64,000 bases of DNA from Acidiferrum sp963771295. GTDB taxonomy: Bacteria > Acidobacteriota > Terriglobia > Acidiferrales > UBA7541. Made by a program: the position numbers and the translations under genes. Under the pieces are notes generated by a model. It worked only from the letters and a program-made list of their open reading frames with translations. It was not told the origin of the DNA and searched no databases. Shown here piece by piece: positions 17,633 through 26,520 of the stretch (positions within the stretch are counted from its first letter, which is position 1; each line of letters opens with the position of its first letter). The DNA is taken from assembly GCA_963771295.1 (NCBI GenBank), contig CAVYTB010000010.1, forward strand, positions 128,038-192,037. The letters are read 5' to 3'.

Positions 17633-19404
17633 TGCTGGCTACGGCGCACCCGGAACTATTCGAGAGCCTGGACGGCTTTCTGGAACAAAATCTGGGGAAG
17701 GAGTTGCTTCGTTTCACGACCGCCGGAAGCGTCGATGACGGCAAATCCACGCTGATCGGAAGGCTGCTGCACGAATCGGCCGCGGTGTACGAAGACCAGC
17801 TTGCTGCAATCAAAAAGAGCCGGCTCAATCGATCTACCGGTCCCATCGATTTTTCGCTGCTGACCGACGGATTGCGCGCTGAACGCGAACAAGGGATTAC
17901 CATCGACGTCGCCTACCGCTATTTCAGCACCGCCAAGCGAAAGTTCATCATCGCCGATACGCCGGGACACGAACAATACACGCGAAACATGGCCACCGGA
18001 GCGTCGACAGCCGATCTGGCCGTCATTCTTGTCGATGCAACGAAGGGGCTGCTGCCGCAGACACGACGGCACACGTACATCGCTTCGCTGCTGGGAATAC
18101 CTAACGTGCTCGCGGCGATTAACAAGATGGACCTTGTTGATTACCAGGAAACCGTCTTTCGTCAGTTGGAACAAGACTTTGCGGCGCTGGCGCATCACCT
18201 GAAGATTCCGTTTGTGCAATGCGTGCCGGCAAGCGCGCTGGAAGGCGACAACCTTGTTGCGCACAGCCAAAAAACGCCTTGGTATTTCGGACCGACCTTG
18301 TTGGAGCATCTGGAGACCGTGCCGCTCCGCAATGATCACGGGTCGGATGTCCTGCGATTCCCGGTGCAATCGGTGATTCGTCCGGATAGAAACTTTCGCG
18401 GGTTCGCGGGGCGGGTGGCAAGCGGAATAATTCGCCGGGGCGACGCCGTACATGCACTGCCATCGGGGCAACAAACGCGGGTTCAAGCGATCGTCAGCTA
18501 TGACGGGGACTTGGACGAGGCAATTCCGTCGCAGTCGGTAGTGTTGAAGCTTGAGCGCGAAATCGACTTGAGCCGCGGCGACATGTTGGTCTCGCCTGTG
18601 AATCCGCCGCAAGTATCGAAACGCTTTGCGGCGATGGTGGTGTGGCTGAATGCAGAGCCAATGCGGCTGAATCAAGCGTACCTGCTGAAGCATGCGGGCC
18701 GGCAAGTGAAGGCAAAAGCAACGCGCATCCGCTTCCGAGTTGATGTGAATAGTTTGAGCGAGCATCCAGCAAGCGAACTGGAGATGAACGGAATCGCGGA
18801 CGTGGAATTCGAAGCCAGCGTTCCGCTGTTTTTCGACTCCTACGCTCGGAACCGAACCACCGGCAGTTTCATCCTGATCGATGCAATCTCCAACGCGACG
18901 GTGGGAGCGGCGATGATCCGCGAAGACCTGTCGCGGAGCGAGGGCAGCAAGTCCTTGGCGCCTCATCTTTCCGAGGGAGCGGCGGGAGCTGGGAGAGTTA
19001 CGCTCGAGGAACGGCAGCAACGGCATGGACATCGTTCTGCGATTTTCTCGGTCGTTGGCAATCACGAATTGGCTGAACAATTGGAGCGATCGCTGTTTGA
19101 AAGGGGATTTCACGCGGTCCTGGTAAATGATGAAGAACTATCTTCTACTTCACTGCCCAGGGTAATTTCGGCGCTTCGGGGAACAGGAGCAGTCGTGATT
19201 CACTCCAGCACAACCACATCAACGGGGCAACGTGCTGCGCTTGGCGAAGCTGCACGCGAATTCTGGTACGACATTGACGCGAATGATCAGAATCACAACG
19301 CTGGCGAAGCGCTGAAGCGGGCGCTTAGCATTGCAGAGAAATTGCGAATCGACGTCGCGGCTAGTGATAAAGGAAAGGCGGCTGGAGATGCATTCACTGA
19401 TTGA
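17632..19404 (+). CDS. cysN: Sulfate adenylyltransferase subunit 1 (CysN GTPase) with degenerate APS-kinase-like C-terminus
   Basis: This is a 590-residue EF-Tu-like GTPase that drives ATP sulfurylase. G1 is AGSVDDGKST (residues 31-40), G3 DTPGHEQ, G4 NKMD, followed by beta-barrel domains to about residue 430. The remaining 130 or so residues align by eye with APS kinase (CysC): RHGHRSAIFSVVG from residue 464, then ELAEQLERSLFERGFHAVLVND. The Walker A segment GLSGSGKS is missing between these two blocks and the DGDNVR motif is lost, so this part cannot be a kinase. The start overlaps the cysD stop; the in-frame ORF that extends back into cysD is not real. The loss of APS kinase fits the APS-reductase type of the following cysH. 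Confidence 0.93.
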   Translation: MLATAHPELFESLDGFLEQNLGKELLRFTTAGSVDDGKSTLIGRLLHESAAVYEDQLAAIKKSRLNRSTGPIDFSLLTDGLRAEREQGITIDVAYRYFSTAKRKFIIADTPGHEQYTRNMATGASTADLAVILVDATKGLLPQTRRHTYIASLLGIPNVLAAINKMDLVDYQETVFRQLEQDFAALAHHLKIPFVQCVPASALEGDNLVAHSQKTPWYFGPTLLEHLETVPLRNDHGSDVLRFPVQSVIRPDRNFRGFAGRVASGIIRRGDAVHALPSGQQTRVQAIVSYDGDLDEAIPSQSVVLKLEREIDLSRGDMLVSPVNPPQVSKRFAAMVVWLNAEPMRLNQAYLLKHAGRQVKAKATRIRFRVDVNSLSEHPASELEMNGIADVEFEASVPLFFDSYARNRTTGSFILIDAISNATVGAAMIREDLSRSEGSKSLAPHLSEGAAGAGRVTLEERQQRHGHRSAIFSVVGNHELAEQLERSLFERGFHAVLVNDEELSSTSLPRVISALRGTGAVVIHSSTTTSTGQRAALGEAAREFWYDIDANDQNHNAGEALKRALSIAEKLRIDVAASDKGKAAGDAFTD

Positions 19405-20086
19405 CGTGGAAAGCCTTGAGAATGGCAGCGCATCCGACGTTGTGGAATCCGTGCTGGCGAATATCACCGCGTCGCGCGCCTGTATTACTTGCAGCTTTCA
19501 AGCCGAAGACATCGTCGTTCTCGATTTGCTGCGCCAGCGTCTTCCCAACATTCCGGTGCTGTTTCTGGAGACGGGCTACCATTTCGCGGAGACTTACCAA
19601 TTTCGCGACAAACTGGCGAAAGAATGGCAATTGAATCTGGTGAATGTGGTCCCACGAGAAACGGTTGCGCAGCAGGAAGCCGAACTGGGCATCTTGTACC
19701 GCATGGAGCCGACAAAATGCTGCCAACTTCGCAAGGTGGATCCGTTGCTGGAAGCTTTGGAGTCATTTGAGATTTGGTTCACGGGGCTGCGGCGAGAACA
19801 ATCTCCGACACGGAAAAATCTGAAGAAGGTGGAGCAGCATCGCCTGCCGGTTGGCAAAACACTTTTGAAAGTGAGTCCGCTGGCGGATTGGACGTGGAGA
19901 CAAGTGTGGGAATACACGGGCGGGAAGGGCCTGAGCTACTTGCCGCAATATGACCAAGGCTATCTGAGCATCGGCTGCCAGCCTTGCACCGCGATTCCTG
20001 ATGATCCGCGTAACCCGCGTTCGGGCCGTTGGAGCGGCAAAAAACTGGAGTGCGGCATCCACACGTTTTCGGAGCGCTCGCAATGA
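19388..20086 (+). CDS. cysH: Assimilatory APS reductase (CysH family, 4Fe-4S type)
   Basis: This 232-residue PAPS/APS reductase reduces adenylylsulfate to sulfite with thioredoxin as donor. Seen: SFQAEDIVVLDLL (PP-loop-like site), ETGYHFAET, and the cysteine set C111-C112 (KCCQLRKV) with C197 and C200 (GCQPC). These four cysteines bind a 4Fe-4S cluster in APS-specific enzymes; the C-terminal KKLECGIHTF carries the catalytic cysteine. It therefore most likely uses APS rather than PAPS, so no APS kinase is needed. ATG 19388 overlaps the end of cysN by 17 bases and has AAAGGAAAGG eight to nine bases upstream. Its stop overlaps the tauE start (ATGA). Confidence 0.93.
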   Translation: MHSLIDVESLENGSASDVVESVLANITASRACITCSFQAEDIVVLDLLRQRLPNIPVLFLETGYHFAETYQFRDKLAKEWQLNLVNVVPRETVAQQEAELGILYRMEPTKCCQLRKVDPLLEALESFEIWFTGLRREQSPTRKNLKKVEQHRLPVGKTLLKVSPLADWTWRQVWEYTGGKGLSYLPQYDQGYLSIGCQPCTAIPDDPRNPRSGRWSGKKLECGIHTFSERSQ

Positions 20087-20898
20087 TGCACCTGGTGCTG
20101 GGATTTGTCATCGCGGTGGCTGTGGGGCTTACCGGTATCGGCGGCGGCAGCTTCACCGTTCCCGCGCTGCTGTTGATTGTCGGGCTGCCCGCGGGCGAGG
20201 CGGTGGGGACGGCTTTTGTTTTCGCGGGAGTGTTGCGGCTGGTGGCCGCGCCGTTTTACGTTTTCTCGCGGCACGTACATTCGCGCTATTTCCGGCTGTT
20301 GCTTACCGGCGCAGTTCCGGGCCTGGTGCTGGGAATGTATGCGTTGCAAGTGCTGGCGAAAAACGAGAGCAGCCCGGCGGTGATCATCATTCTCGGAGTG
20401 TTGCTTGCGGTTTCTTCCAGCGTGACGTTCGTGCCGCGAGTGCAAAACCCGAGCTTTGTCGGCAGAAACTCCCAATGGCTGCCGTGGCTGGCATTCCCCA
20501 TCGGCGTCGAATCTGGCTTCTCGTCCGCGGGTGCGGGCGCGCTGGGCACGGTGCTGCTGTTGAACTACTCGGAAATGGCGCCGGCGCAGGTTGTGGGCAC
20601 GGACCTGGTATTCGGACTGGTACTCGCGCTGATTGGCAGCGCCGTGCATTGGAGTTTTGGATCCATCAGCACGACGATCCTGCTGCAGTTTCTGGCCGGA
20701 GGTATTCCCGGCGTGTTGCTGGGCTGCCTGCTGGCGAAGAAAGTGCCTGCGCAGAAATTGAAAGCGGTTGTAGCGCTAATCGCCATTTGCGCCGGGCTGC
20801 AGCTGGTTTGGTCAGGCGTGCGTTCGCTAGGCGCCAAGAATTCCGGTGGTGGCACGGTTCGATTGGCCGCCGGTACGCCCGGGGCGGTGCGACCATGA
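20083..20898 (+). CDS. TauE/SafE-family membrane permease (anion/sulfite exporter type)
   Basis: This 271-residue, very hydrophobic protein has about eight transmembrane segments in two repeats, each beginning with the family's glycine-rich signature (GLTGIGGGSFTVP near the N-terminus; SSAGAGALGTVLLL in the second half). TauE/SafE proteins export sulfite or organosulfonates, or take up sulfate-like anions. Being the fourth gene of a sulfate-reduction operon, it probably moves sulfate in or excess sulfite out; direction cannot be read from sequence. The ATG at 20083 overlaps the cysH stop, with GGAG eight bases upstream. Its own stop TGA (20896-20898) overlaps the ATG of a second polycysteine ORF. 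Confidence 0.88.
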   Translation: MMHLVLGFVIAVAVGLTGIGGGSFTVPALLLIVGLPAGEAVGTAFVFAGVLRLVAAPFYVFSRHVHSRYFRLLLTGAVPGLVLGMYALQVLAKNESSPAVIIILGVLLAVSSSVTFVPRVQNPSFVGRNSQWLPWLAFPIGVESGFSSAGAGALGTVLLLNYSEMAPAQVVGTDLVFGLVLALIGSAVHWSFGSISTTILLQFLAGGIPGVLLGCLLAKKVPAQKLKAVVALIAICAGLQLVWSGVRSLGAKNSGGGTVRLAAGTPGAVRP

Positions 20899-20948
20899 AT
20901 CCTCTTCTCGCTCGTCGCAATGCTTGTTGTTGTCTCCTCTGTTGTTGA
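20895..20948 (+). CDS. Second polycysteine leader peptide, before the TonB receptor gene
   Basis: This 17-codon ORF encodes MNPLLARRNACCCLLCC and a TGA stop. The ATG overlaps the tauE stop codon (ATGA), so ribosomes leaving tauE can restart here. Codons 11-13 and 16-17 are Cys, all TGT. Between the ORF and the TonB receptor ATG at 21042 there is no intrinsic terminator. A C-rich, G-poor stretch (20964-21008; 15 C against 5 G) could be a Rho entry site. TCTCCT (20933-20938), inside the Cys run, is the exact complement of AGGAGA (21030-21035) at the receptor's ribosome-binding site. A ribosome stalled on the Cys codons would cover this anti-SD sequence. The mechanism is an inference; the Cys run is direct. 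Confidence 0.65.
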   Translation: MNPLLARRNACCCLLCC

Positions 20949-21041
20949 CTTCGCGTCGCGGCGGTTTCACACAACACTTCGTTTCGCACAACAAAACCTG
21001 ACCTGATCGAGCGCTGCGCGCAGATCTCAAGGAGAACTGTA

Positions 21042-24000
21042 ATGAGTTTAGGTAACACAGCTGTTTCGCGATTCAAACGAGTGGCGTCGGGATCAATATT
21101 CTTTGCGTTTCTCGCTGCCTTTGCTTCGCTACCGGCCCGCGCACAGACCGACGCATCGCTCAGCGGAATTGTGCACGACTCGACGGGAGCGGGGATCCAG
21201 GGAGCCACGATCAGCATCAAGAATCTGGAAACCGGCACGCAGCGCGACATCCAGACAGACAGCGAGGGGCGATACCATGCGCCTTCGCTCGCCGTCGGCC
21301 GCTACGAACTGACGGCAGACAAGACTGGTTTCCGCACAGAGCACCGGACCGGAATCACGCTGGTAGTAGGCCAGCAAGCCGAAATCGACCTCACGCTGCA
21401 GGTGGGGAACGTTCACCAGACAGTTGAAGTTTCCTCGGAACCTGCGCTAGTGGTGGTAACAACGGAGGATACTTCCGGACTGGTCGGCGAGCGCCAGGTG
21501 AAAGAGTTGCCGTTGAATGGACGCAGCTACGATCAACTGCTGACGCTGAATCCCGGAATCGTGAACTACACGTCGCAACGGGCTGGCGGCATAGGAACGT
21601 CGAACTCCGTTGTGGGAAACATGTTCGCCGCTTCGGGCCACCGCCCGCAGGAGAACCTCTTCCTGCTTAACGGAGTCGAATTCACCAGCGCGTCGGAAAT
21701 CAACAACACGCCCGGCGGCGCCAGTGGACAGCTTCTGGGAGTGGATGCGGTGCGCGAGTTTGAAGTGGTGAAAGATACTTACGGCGCCGAATATGGCAAG
21801 CGTCCCGGCGCGCAAGTCAGCATCATAACCGCGAGCGGAACGAACCAGCTGCACGGGACGGTGTACGAGTTCGCGCGCAACAGCGCTTTGGACGCGCGCA
21901 ACTTTTTCGACCAGGGCAGCATTCCCGACTTCCAGCGGAATGTGTTCGGCGGTTCGCTGGGAGGACCCATCAAGAAGGACAAGATTTTTATTTTTGGCAA
22001 TTACGAAGGGTTCCGCCAGAACCTGGGACTCAGCGACGTGACGCTGGTGCCCGACGATGCGTCCCGAGCCAGCGCGGTTGCGAGCGTCCAACCGCTGCTG
22101 GCGTTGTGGCCGGTGGCGAATGGGCAGGAAATCCTTACGTCGACGGGCGACCCGAGTGGAATCGCAAAAGCGTTCAGCAATCCCACGCAGAGCATTCGCG
22201 AGGATTTTGGAACCTCGCGCTACGACCAGACTTTTTCCAACGCCGATTCGTTCTCGGGAGTTTATACCGCGGACGATAGCGAAGCCCACACTCCCACCAG
22301 CAATCCGTTTACCCTAGTAGACATTTCCTTGCGCGAACAAGTGGCCAGCCTGAGCGAAACGCACATTTTTTCGTCCAGCCTGCTCAATAAAGCTACTTTT
22401 GGATATTCCCGCGGGGCCTTCTACTTTAACAGCGGCACCACAACGGATCTGCCCGGCTGGATCCACGATGGCCAGCCCGTGGGCGCCGTCGTGGTCGGCG
22501 GCGGCACTACACTCAACGGCGCTTCGCAGATCACTAACGGCGGAACGAATGCCGGCAGCAATCTGACGGCGGTGCGTAACCTGTTCACCATTTCCGATCA
22601 GTTGACCTACACGCACGGGCGGCATGTGTTCAGCTTTGGCGGACTGGTGCAGTGGATCCAAGCGAATGACAGCCTGGTGCAAGATCAGTACGGCCAGATT
22701 TCGTTCACCAACTTGCAGACATTCCTCCAGGGCAGAGTGAGTACGTACACCTATGCGCCGACGTATACGCCGCTGTCGTGGCGATCGACGCAGGGCGGCT
22801 TCTTCGTGGAAGATGCGATCAAGGTGAATTCATCACTGGAGTTGCGGTTCGGCTTTCGAGGCGAATCGACGAATGGCTGGAACGAGGCTCAGGGCCGCGC
22901 GTCGAATTACGCGTTCGACTCGCAGGGCGTGATCGTGACGAATCCGGTTGTGAGCGGCTCAGCACTCGCCATCGATAACGCCAAATTTCTGCCTGCGCCG
23001 CGAGTGGCGGTTGCCTGGTCTCCGTTCTCGTCAAAGAAGACCGTGGTGAGAGCCGGTTTTGGCTTGTACTACGGACTGCTGGATAACTTGAGCTACCGAT
23101 TGGATCAGAATGGTCCGTACAATTCCGTGTTTGCGGTGAAAAACATCGCGTTTTCCAGCATCGCACCAGGCACGGCTTATGCCGGCTCGAAAGTCGTCCC
23201 CAGCGGCGTGCAACCAAACTTACAGACTCCGACGGTGGAATCGTGGAGCTTGAAAGTTGAACAGCAGCTTTCGCCGAACACATCCGTCAGCGTGGGATAC
23301 TCCGGGTCGCACGGTTACCACGAACTGCTTTCGTTGGATGCGAATTTGCCCGCCGCGACCATCTGCCCGGCAATTCCGTGCCCCGCGGGATACCCGAATG
23401 GAGCGTTCTACTACCCATCGGGAGCGGCACTGGCGAACAATGCGGTCTGGAACACGACACATTGGTTCTCGGAAGGGATCAGCTCGTACAACGGGCTTGA
23501 GGTGGACGTGAATCGCCGCTTCTCGCATGGCTTGCAGTTCCGCGGCGTGTATACCTTTTCTAAGACGCTCGACGATGGCGACAACATGAATACCAGCGTG
23601 GCCACAAATTCACCGGCGTTTGTGGCGAATCCGCTGCGCCCGAAAGCGGATTATGGCCGCGCCTCATTTGACGTCAGAAACTCCGCGGTTCTGCAGGCCA
23701 CATATGATCTTCCGTTTGGACGAGGGGAACGGCTGGTGGATCGACTCGTCAGAGACTGGCAAGCCAGCGCCATCGTGACGCTGCAATCGGGACTGCCGTT
23801 CACGCCGCAATTGTCGTACAACCCATCGAATGACGGCGACACGCGCAATCCCGTAAGGCCGTCGTGGAACCCGAATTTTACCGGTCCGGTAATCCGGGGC
23901 GGACCAGACGCCTATTTCAATCCGCTGGCGTTCATCCAACCGCTTGCGGGTACCTATGGCAATGTGGGACGAAATATCCTGCAAGGGCCAAGCCTGGCGC

Positions 24001-24221
24001 AAACGGACCTGTCGTTGTCGAGGCGATTTGCATTGTCCGAGCGGCTGGGTTTGCAGTTTCGCGCGGAGTTCTTCAATCTTTTCAATCGCGCAAACTTCAA
24101 CACGCCAAATCCGGTGGTGTACGCCGCGGCGACGGGAGATCCGTCACCCACAGCCGGGGTGATCACTTCAACCGCGACGAGTTCGCGGCAAGTTCAGCTG
24201 GGCCTGAAACTGGCCTGGTAG
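21042..24221 (+). CDS. TonB-dependent receptor of the cysteine-controlled sulfur locus
   Basis: This 1059-residue Oar-like receptor has a signal peptide ending in ARAQ (about residue 35), a carboxypeptidase-regulatory-like domain (about 37-120: ASLSGIVHDSTGAGIQGATI), a plug with VKELPLNGRSYDQLLTLNPG, and a barrel ending in LGLKLAW. AAGGAG (21029-21034) precedes the ATG by seven bases. It follows cysDNH-tauE in the same direction, separated only by a polycysteine ORF, so it is probably the last gene of the operon with its own second layer of cysteine control. The likely cargo is a sulfur-containing organic compound or another sulfur source too large for porins; that is inferred from context only. 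Confidence 0.88.
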   Translation: MSLGNTAVSRFKRVASGSIFFAFLAAFASLPARAQTDASLSGIVHDSTGAGIQGATISIKNLETGTQRDIQTDSEGRYHAPSLAVGRYELTADKTGFRTEHRTGITLVVGQQAEIDLTLQVGNVHQTVEVSSEPALVVVTTEDTSGLVGERQVKELPLNGRSYDQLLTLNPGIVNYTSQRAGGIGTSNSVVGNMFAASGHRPQENLFLLNGVEFTSASEINNTPGGASGQLLGVDAVREFEVVKDTYGAEYGKRPGAQVSIITASGTNQLHGTVYEFARNSALDARNFFDQGSIPDFQRNVFGGSLGGPIKKDKIFIFGNYEGFRQNLGLSDVTLVPDDASRASAVASVQPLLALWPVANGQEILTSTGDPSGIAKAFSNPTQSIREDFGTSRYDQTFSNADSFSGVYTADDSEAHTPTSNPFTLVDISLREQVASLSETHIFSSSLLNKATFGYSRGAFYFNSGTTTDLPGWIHDGQPVGAVVVGGGTTLNGASQITNGGTNAGSNLTAVRNLFTISDQLTYTHGRHVFSFGGLVQWIQANDSLVQDQYGQISFTNLQTFLQGRVSTYTYAPTYTPLSWRSTQGGFFVEDAIKVNSSLELRFGFRGESTNGWNEAQGRASNYAFDSQGVIVTNPVVSGSALAIDNAKFLPAPRVAVAWSPFSSKKTVVRAGFGLYYGLLDNLSYRLDQNGPYNSVFAVKNIAFSSIAPGTAYAGSKVVPSGVQPNLQTPTVESWSLKVEQQLSPNTSVSVGYSGSHGYHELLSLDANLPAATICPAIPCPAGYPNGAFYYPSGAALANNAVWNTTHWFSEGISSYNGLEVDVNRRFSHGLQFRGVYTFSKTLDDGDNMNTSVATNSPAFVANPLRPKADYGRASFDVRNSAVLQATYDLPFGRGERLVDRLVRDWQASAIVTLQSGLPFTPQLSYNPSNDGDTRNPVRPSWNPNFTGPVIRGGPDAYFNPLAFIQPLAGTYGNVGRNILQGPSLAQTDLSLSRRFALSERLGLQFRAEFFNLFNRANFNTPNPVVYAAATGDPSPTAGVITSTATSSRQVQLGLKLAW

Positions 24222-24224
24222 CGA

Positions 24225-24254
24225 TTCAACTACGCAGCGCAAACAACGTATACT
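24225..24254 (+). promoter_or_regulatory. Candidate promoter of the TPR gene at 24348
   Basis: TTCAAC (24225-24230) and TATACT (24249-24254) are spaced by 18 bases. Transcription would begin near 24261, downstream of the in-frame ATG at 24258, which favours the start at 24348. Confidence 0.35.
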
Positions 24255-24347
24255 GGAATGCGGACGGGGAAACTCACCCGACTGACTTCATCCCTGGCAG
24301 ACGCTGATTTTTGGCGACTGCCCAACAAGGCTGCGTGCTGCGACGAC

Positions 24348-25301
24348 ATGCTGCAAACCCCAGGTAAGATCGCCCTTCTTTTTTCAACTGTGATGGTCGT
24401 GCCCATGCTTTCGCTGATGGCTCAGGCGCCTAAATCCGGTGCAGCCCCGGCCACCGCTGGTGCGACGCTCAGCACGGAGAAAGCAATGGCCCTGGCGCAG
24501 CAAGGCCGCTGCAAAGAGACGTTGCCGACGTTGAAGCGGGCCGCAAGTGGATCGGGCCCGGCAGAAACCAGGAAGCAAGCTGGAGTTTTGGCGCTGAGAT
24601 GCGCCGTATCGATGGACGATCGCGCGAGCGCTACGGAATTGCTGTTGCTCTTCCACAAGCAGTTTCCCGACGACCCCGAGCTTCTCTTTATCGCTACGCA
24701 CGCGTATTCCGATTTGTCTTCCCGGACAGCGCTGGATCTTGTGCGTGTGGCTCCGAATTCGACGGCGGCGCGAAAACTGAACGCGGAAGCGCTGGAGATG
24801 CAGGGCAAGTGGGACGAGGCACAAAAGCAGTACGAAGTGATTCTGCACGACGATCCCACCGCCAAGGGCGTTCACTATTTGTACGGGCGGTTGCTGCTCT
24901 CCAGGCCCAATGGCGATGCCGCGGCAATCGCGCAGGCCAAGCAGGAATTCCAGAAGGAACTGGAGATCGATCCGCAAAACGCGGGTGCCGAATATATTTT
25001 AGGAGAAATGGCGCGGCAAGATTCGCAGTGGGAGGATGCTCTTGCACACTTTTCGCGCGCGGCCAAGCTGGACAACGGCTTTGGCGATGCCTACCTGGGC
25101 TGGGGTTTCTGCTTGGTTACACTGAGACGCTACGAAGAAGCGATTCCGCCGCTCGAAATGGCGGTGCGACTGCAAGAGGGGAATCCCGGCGCGCACTACA
25201 ACTTGGCCGTGGCGTTGAGCCGCACTGGCAAGAAGGAAGAAGCGGACAAGGAATTTGCCATTCACCGGCAGTTGACGCAGGCTTCCGGAAAAAAGGAATA
25301 G
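24348..25301 (+). CDS. Exported TPR protein
   Basis: This 317-residue protein starts with a signal peptide (MLQTPGKIALLFSTVMVVP, ending in LMAQ), then has helical repeats and four or more recognisable TPRs in the C-terminal two thirds. There is no enzyme motif. The frame is open back to an ATG at 24258, but the signal peptide and the candidate promoter favour 24348. It follows the sulfur-locus receptor by 126 bases, and it is uncertain whether it belongs to that regulon. Its stop is one base from the stop of the convergent galE gene. Confidence 0.75.
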   Translation: MLQTPGKIALLFSTVMVVPMLSLMAQAPKSGAAPATAGATLSTEKAMALAQQGRCKETLPTLKRAASGSGPAETRKQAGVLALRCAVSMDDRASATELLLLFHKQFPDDPELLFIATHAYSDLSSRTALDLVRVAPNSTAARKLNAEALEMQGKWDEAQKQYEVILHDDPTAKGVHYLYGRLLLSRPNGDAAAIAQAKQEFQKELEIDPQNAGAEYILGEMARQDSQWEDALAHFSRAAKLDNGFGDAYLGWGFCLVTLRRYEEAIPPLEMAVRLQEGNPGAHYNLAVALSRTGKKEEADKEFAIHRQLTQASGKKE

Positions 25302-25302
25302 G

Positions 25303-26307
25303 CTAATGGCCTGAAGTGCTCTGCTCGGCGTAGCCCTGCGGGTGGGCGCGGCGCCAATCCCAAGCGCTGCGAACGATAGCTTCGAGATCGGAATAGCGAG
25401 GCGCCCAATTCAGTTCTTTCCTGATCTTCTCTGAACTTGCCACCAGAATTGCGGGATCGCCTGGCCGCCGAGCCGCTTCCTTCACCGGGATAGGATGGCC
25501 GGTGACGCGGCGAACCGTTTCAATCACGGCCCTGACGCTGAAACCACGGCCGTTTCCCAAATTGTAGATCAACTTATCTTTGCGTTTGAGTTCGTCGAGC
25601 ACCAGCAGATGAGCGCTGGCCAGATCAGAAACATGGATGTAGTCCCGCACGCAGGTACCGTCGGGCGTGGGGTAATCGGTGCCAAAAATCGAAATGGATT
25701 CGCGCTGGCCTAGAGCGACTTGAAGTGTTAAAGGAATCAGGTGCGACTCCGGGTGGTGATCTTCCCCCTGTTTGCCCGCGGCGCCCGCGGCATTGAAATA
25801 GCGCAAGCTGGCGTAACGAAACCCGTAAATCAGGTGGAACCAGGCGAGCATCTGCTCCACGAGGAGCTTGGAGGCTCCATACGTATTCGTGGGCTGAAGT
25901 TTGTCGTCCTCTTCGATGGGAGTGCGTTCGGGCGTTCCGAACAAGGCCGCGGTGGAAGAGAACACGAGGCGTGAAATCCTATTGGCAATCATCGCTTCCA
26001 GCAGAGTGAGGGTATTCGCGGTATTGTTGCGGAAGAATTTCTCCGGCACCTGCATCGACTCGCCAGCTTCGATGAAAGCGGCAAAATGCATCACGGCATC
26101 GATCAAGTTCTCCTGAAATAGCCGATCGAGACCGGCGCGATCGGAGATGTCTCCCTGAATGAACTTGGCGGTGGCGGGTACGGAAGCACGGTGGCCTTTC
26201 GAGAGATTGTCGTAGACAATCACCTGGTAGCCGCGCTCTAGAAGTTGAGAGACGACTACACCCCCGATATAGCCAGCACCACCGGTAACGAGCACGCTTT
26301 CTGCCAT
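25303..26307 (-). CDS. galE: UDP-glucose 4-epimerase
   Basis: This 334-residue extended short-chain dehydrogenase interconverts UDP-glucose and UDP-galactose with bound NAD. Motifs: the Rossmann GGAGYIGG at the N-terminus, SSTAALFG with the catalytic Ser/Thr, YGASK with the catalytic Tyr and Lys, LRYFNAAGA, and the C-terminal RRPGDPAILVA. ATG 26307 is chosen because AGAGG lies five bases upstream and the Rossmann strand follows at once; an in-frame start 14 codons upstream is not needed. It is a single gene, divergent from the TPR gene at 26521 and convergent with the TPR gene ending at 25301. Confidence 0.94.
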   Translation of the reverse strand: MAESVLVTGGAGYIGGVVVSQLLERGYQVIVYDNLSKGHRASVPATAKFIQGDISDRAGLDRLFQENLIDAVMHFAAFIEAGESMQVPEKFFRNNTANTLTLLEAMIANRISRLVFSSTAALFGTPERTPIEEDDKLQPTNTYGASKLLVEQMLAWFHLIYGFRYASLRYFNAAGAAGKQGEDHHPESHLIPLTLQVALGQRESISIFGTDYPTPDGTCVRDYIHVSDLASAHLLVLDELKRKDKLIYNLGNGRGFSVRAVIETVRRVTGHPIPVKEAARRPGDPAILVASSEKIRKELNWAPRYSDLEAIVRSAWDWRRAHPQGYAEQSTSGH

Positions 26308-26520
26308 CAGAGCCTCTTTGCGAATGAATCGAAACGAATATAAACGCACGAAATTGACGAAGTTTTCCTGCGCGAACCATCGTAGTGAAAGCGGAACAAA
26401 GGGTCAACTTCATCTCGGCGGCGCTGAATTCATGGCTGTATGGGCCCAAACCATGCGCAAACGTTTCGCTTGACGCACCCCATGGTGCGGACTACCTTTG
26501 CGAAAGGCTCGGGGGGACTC

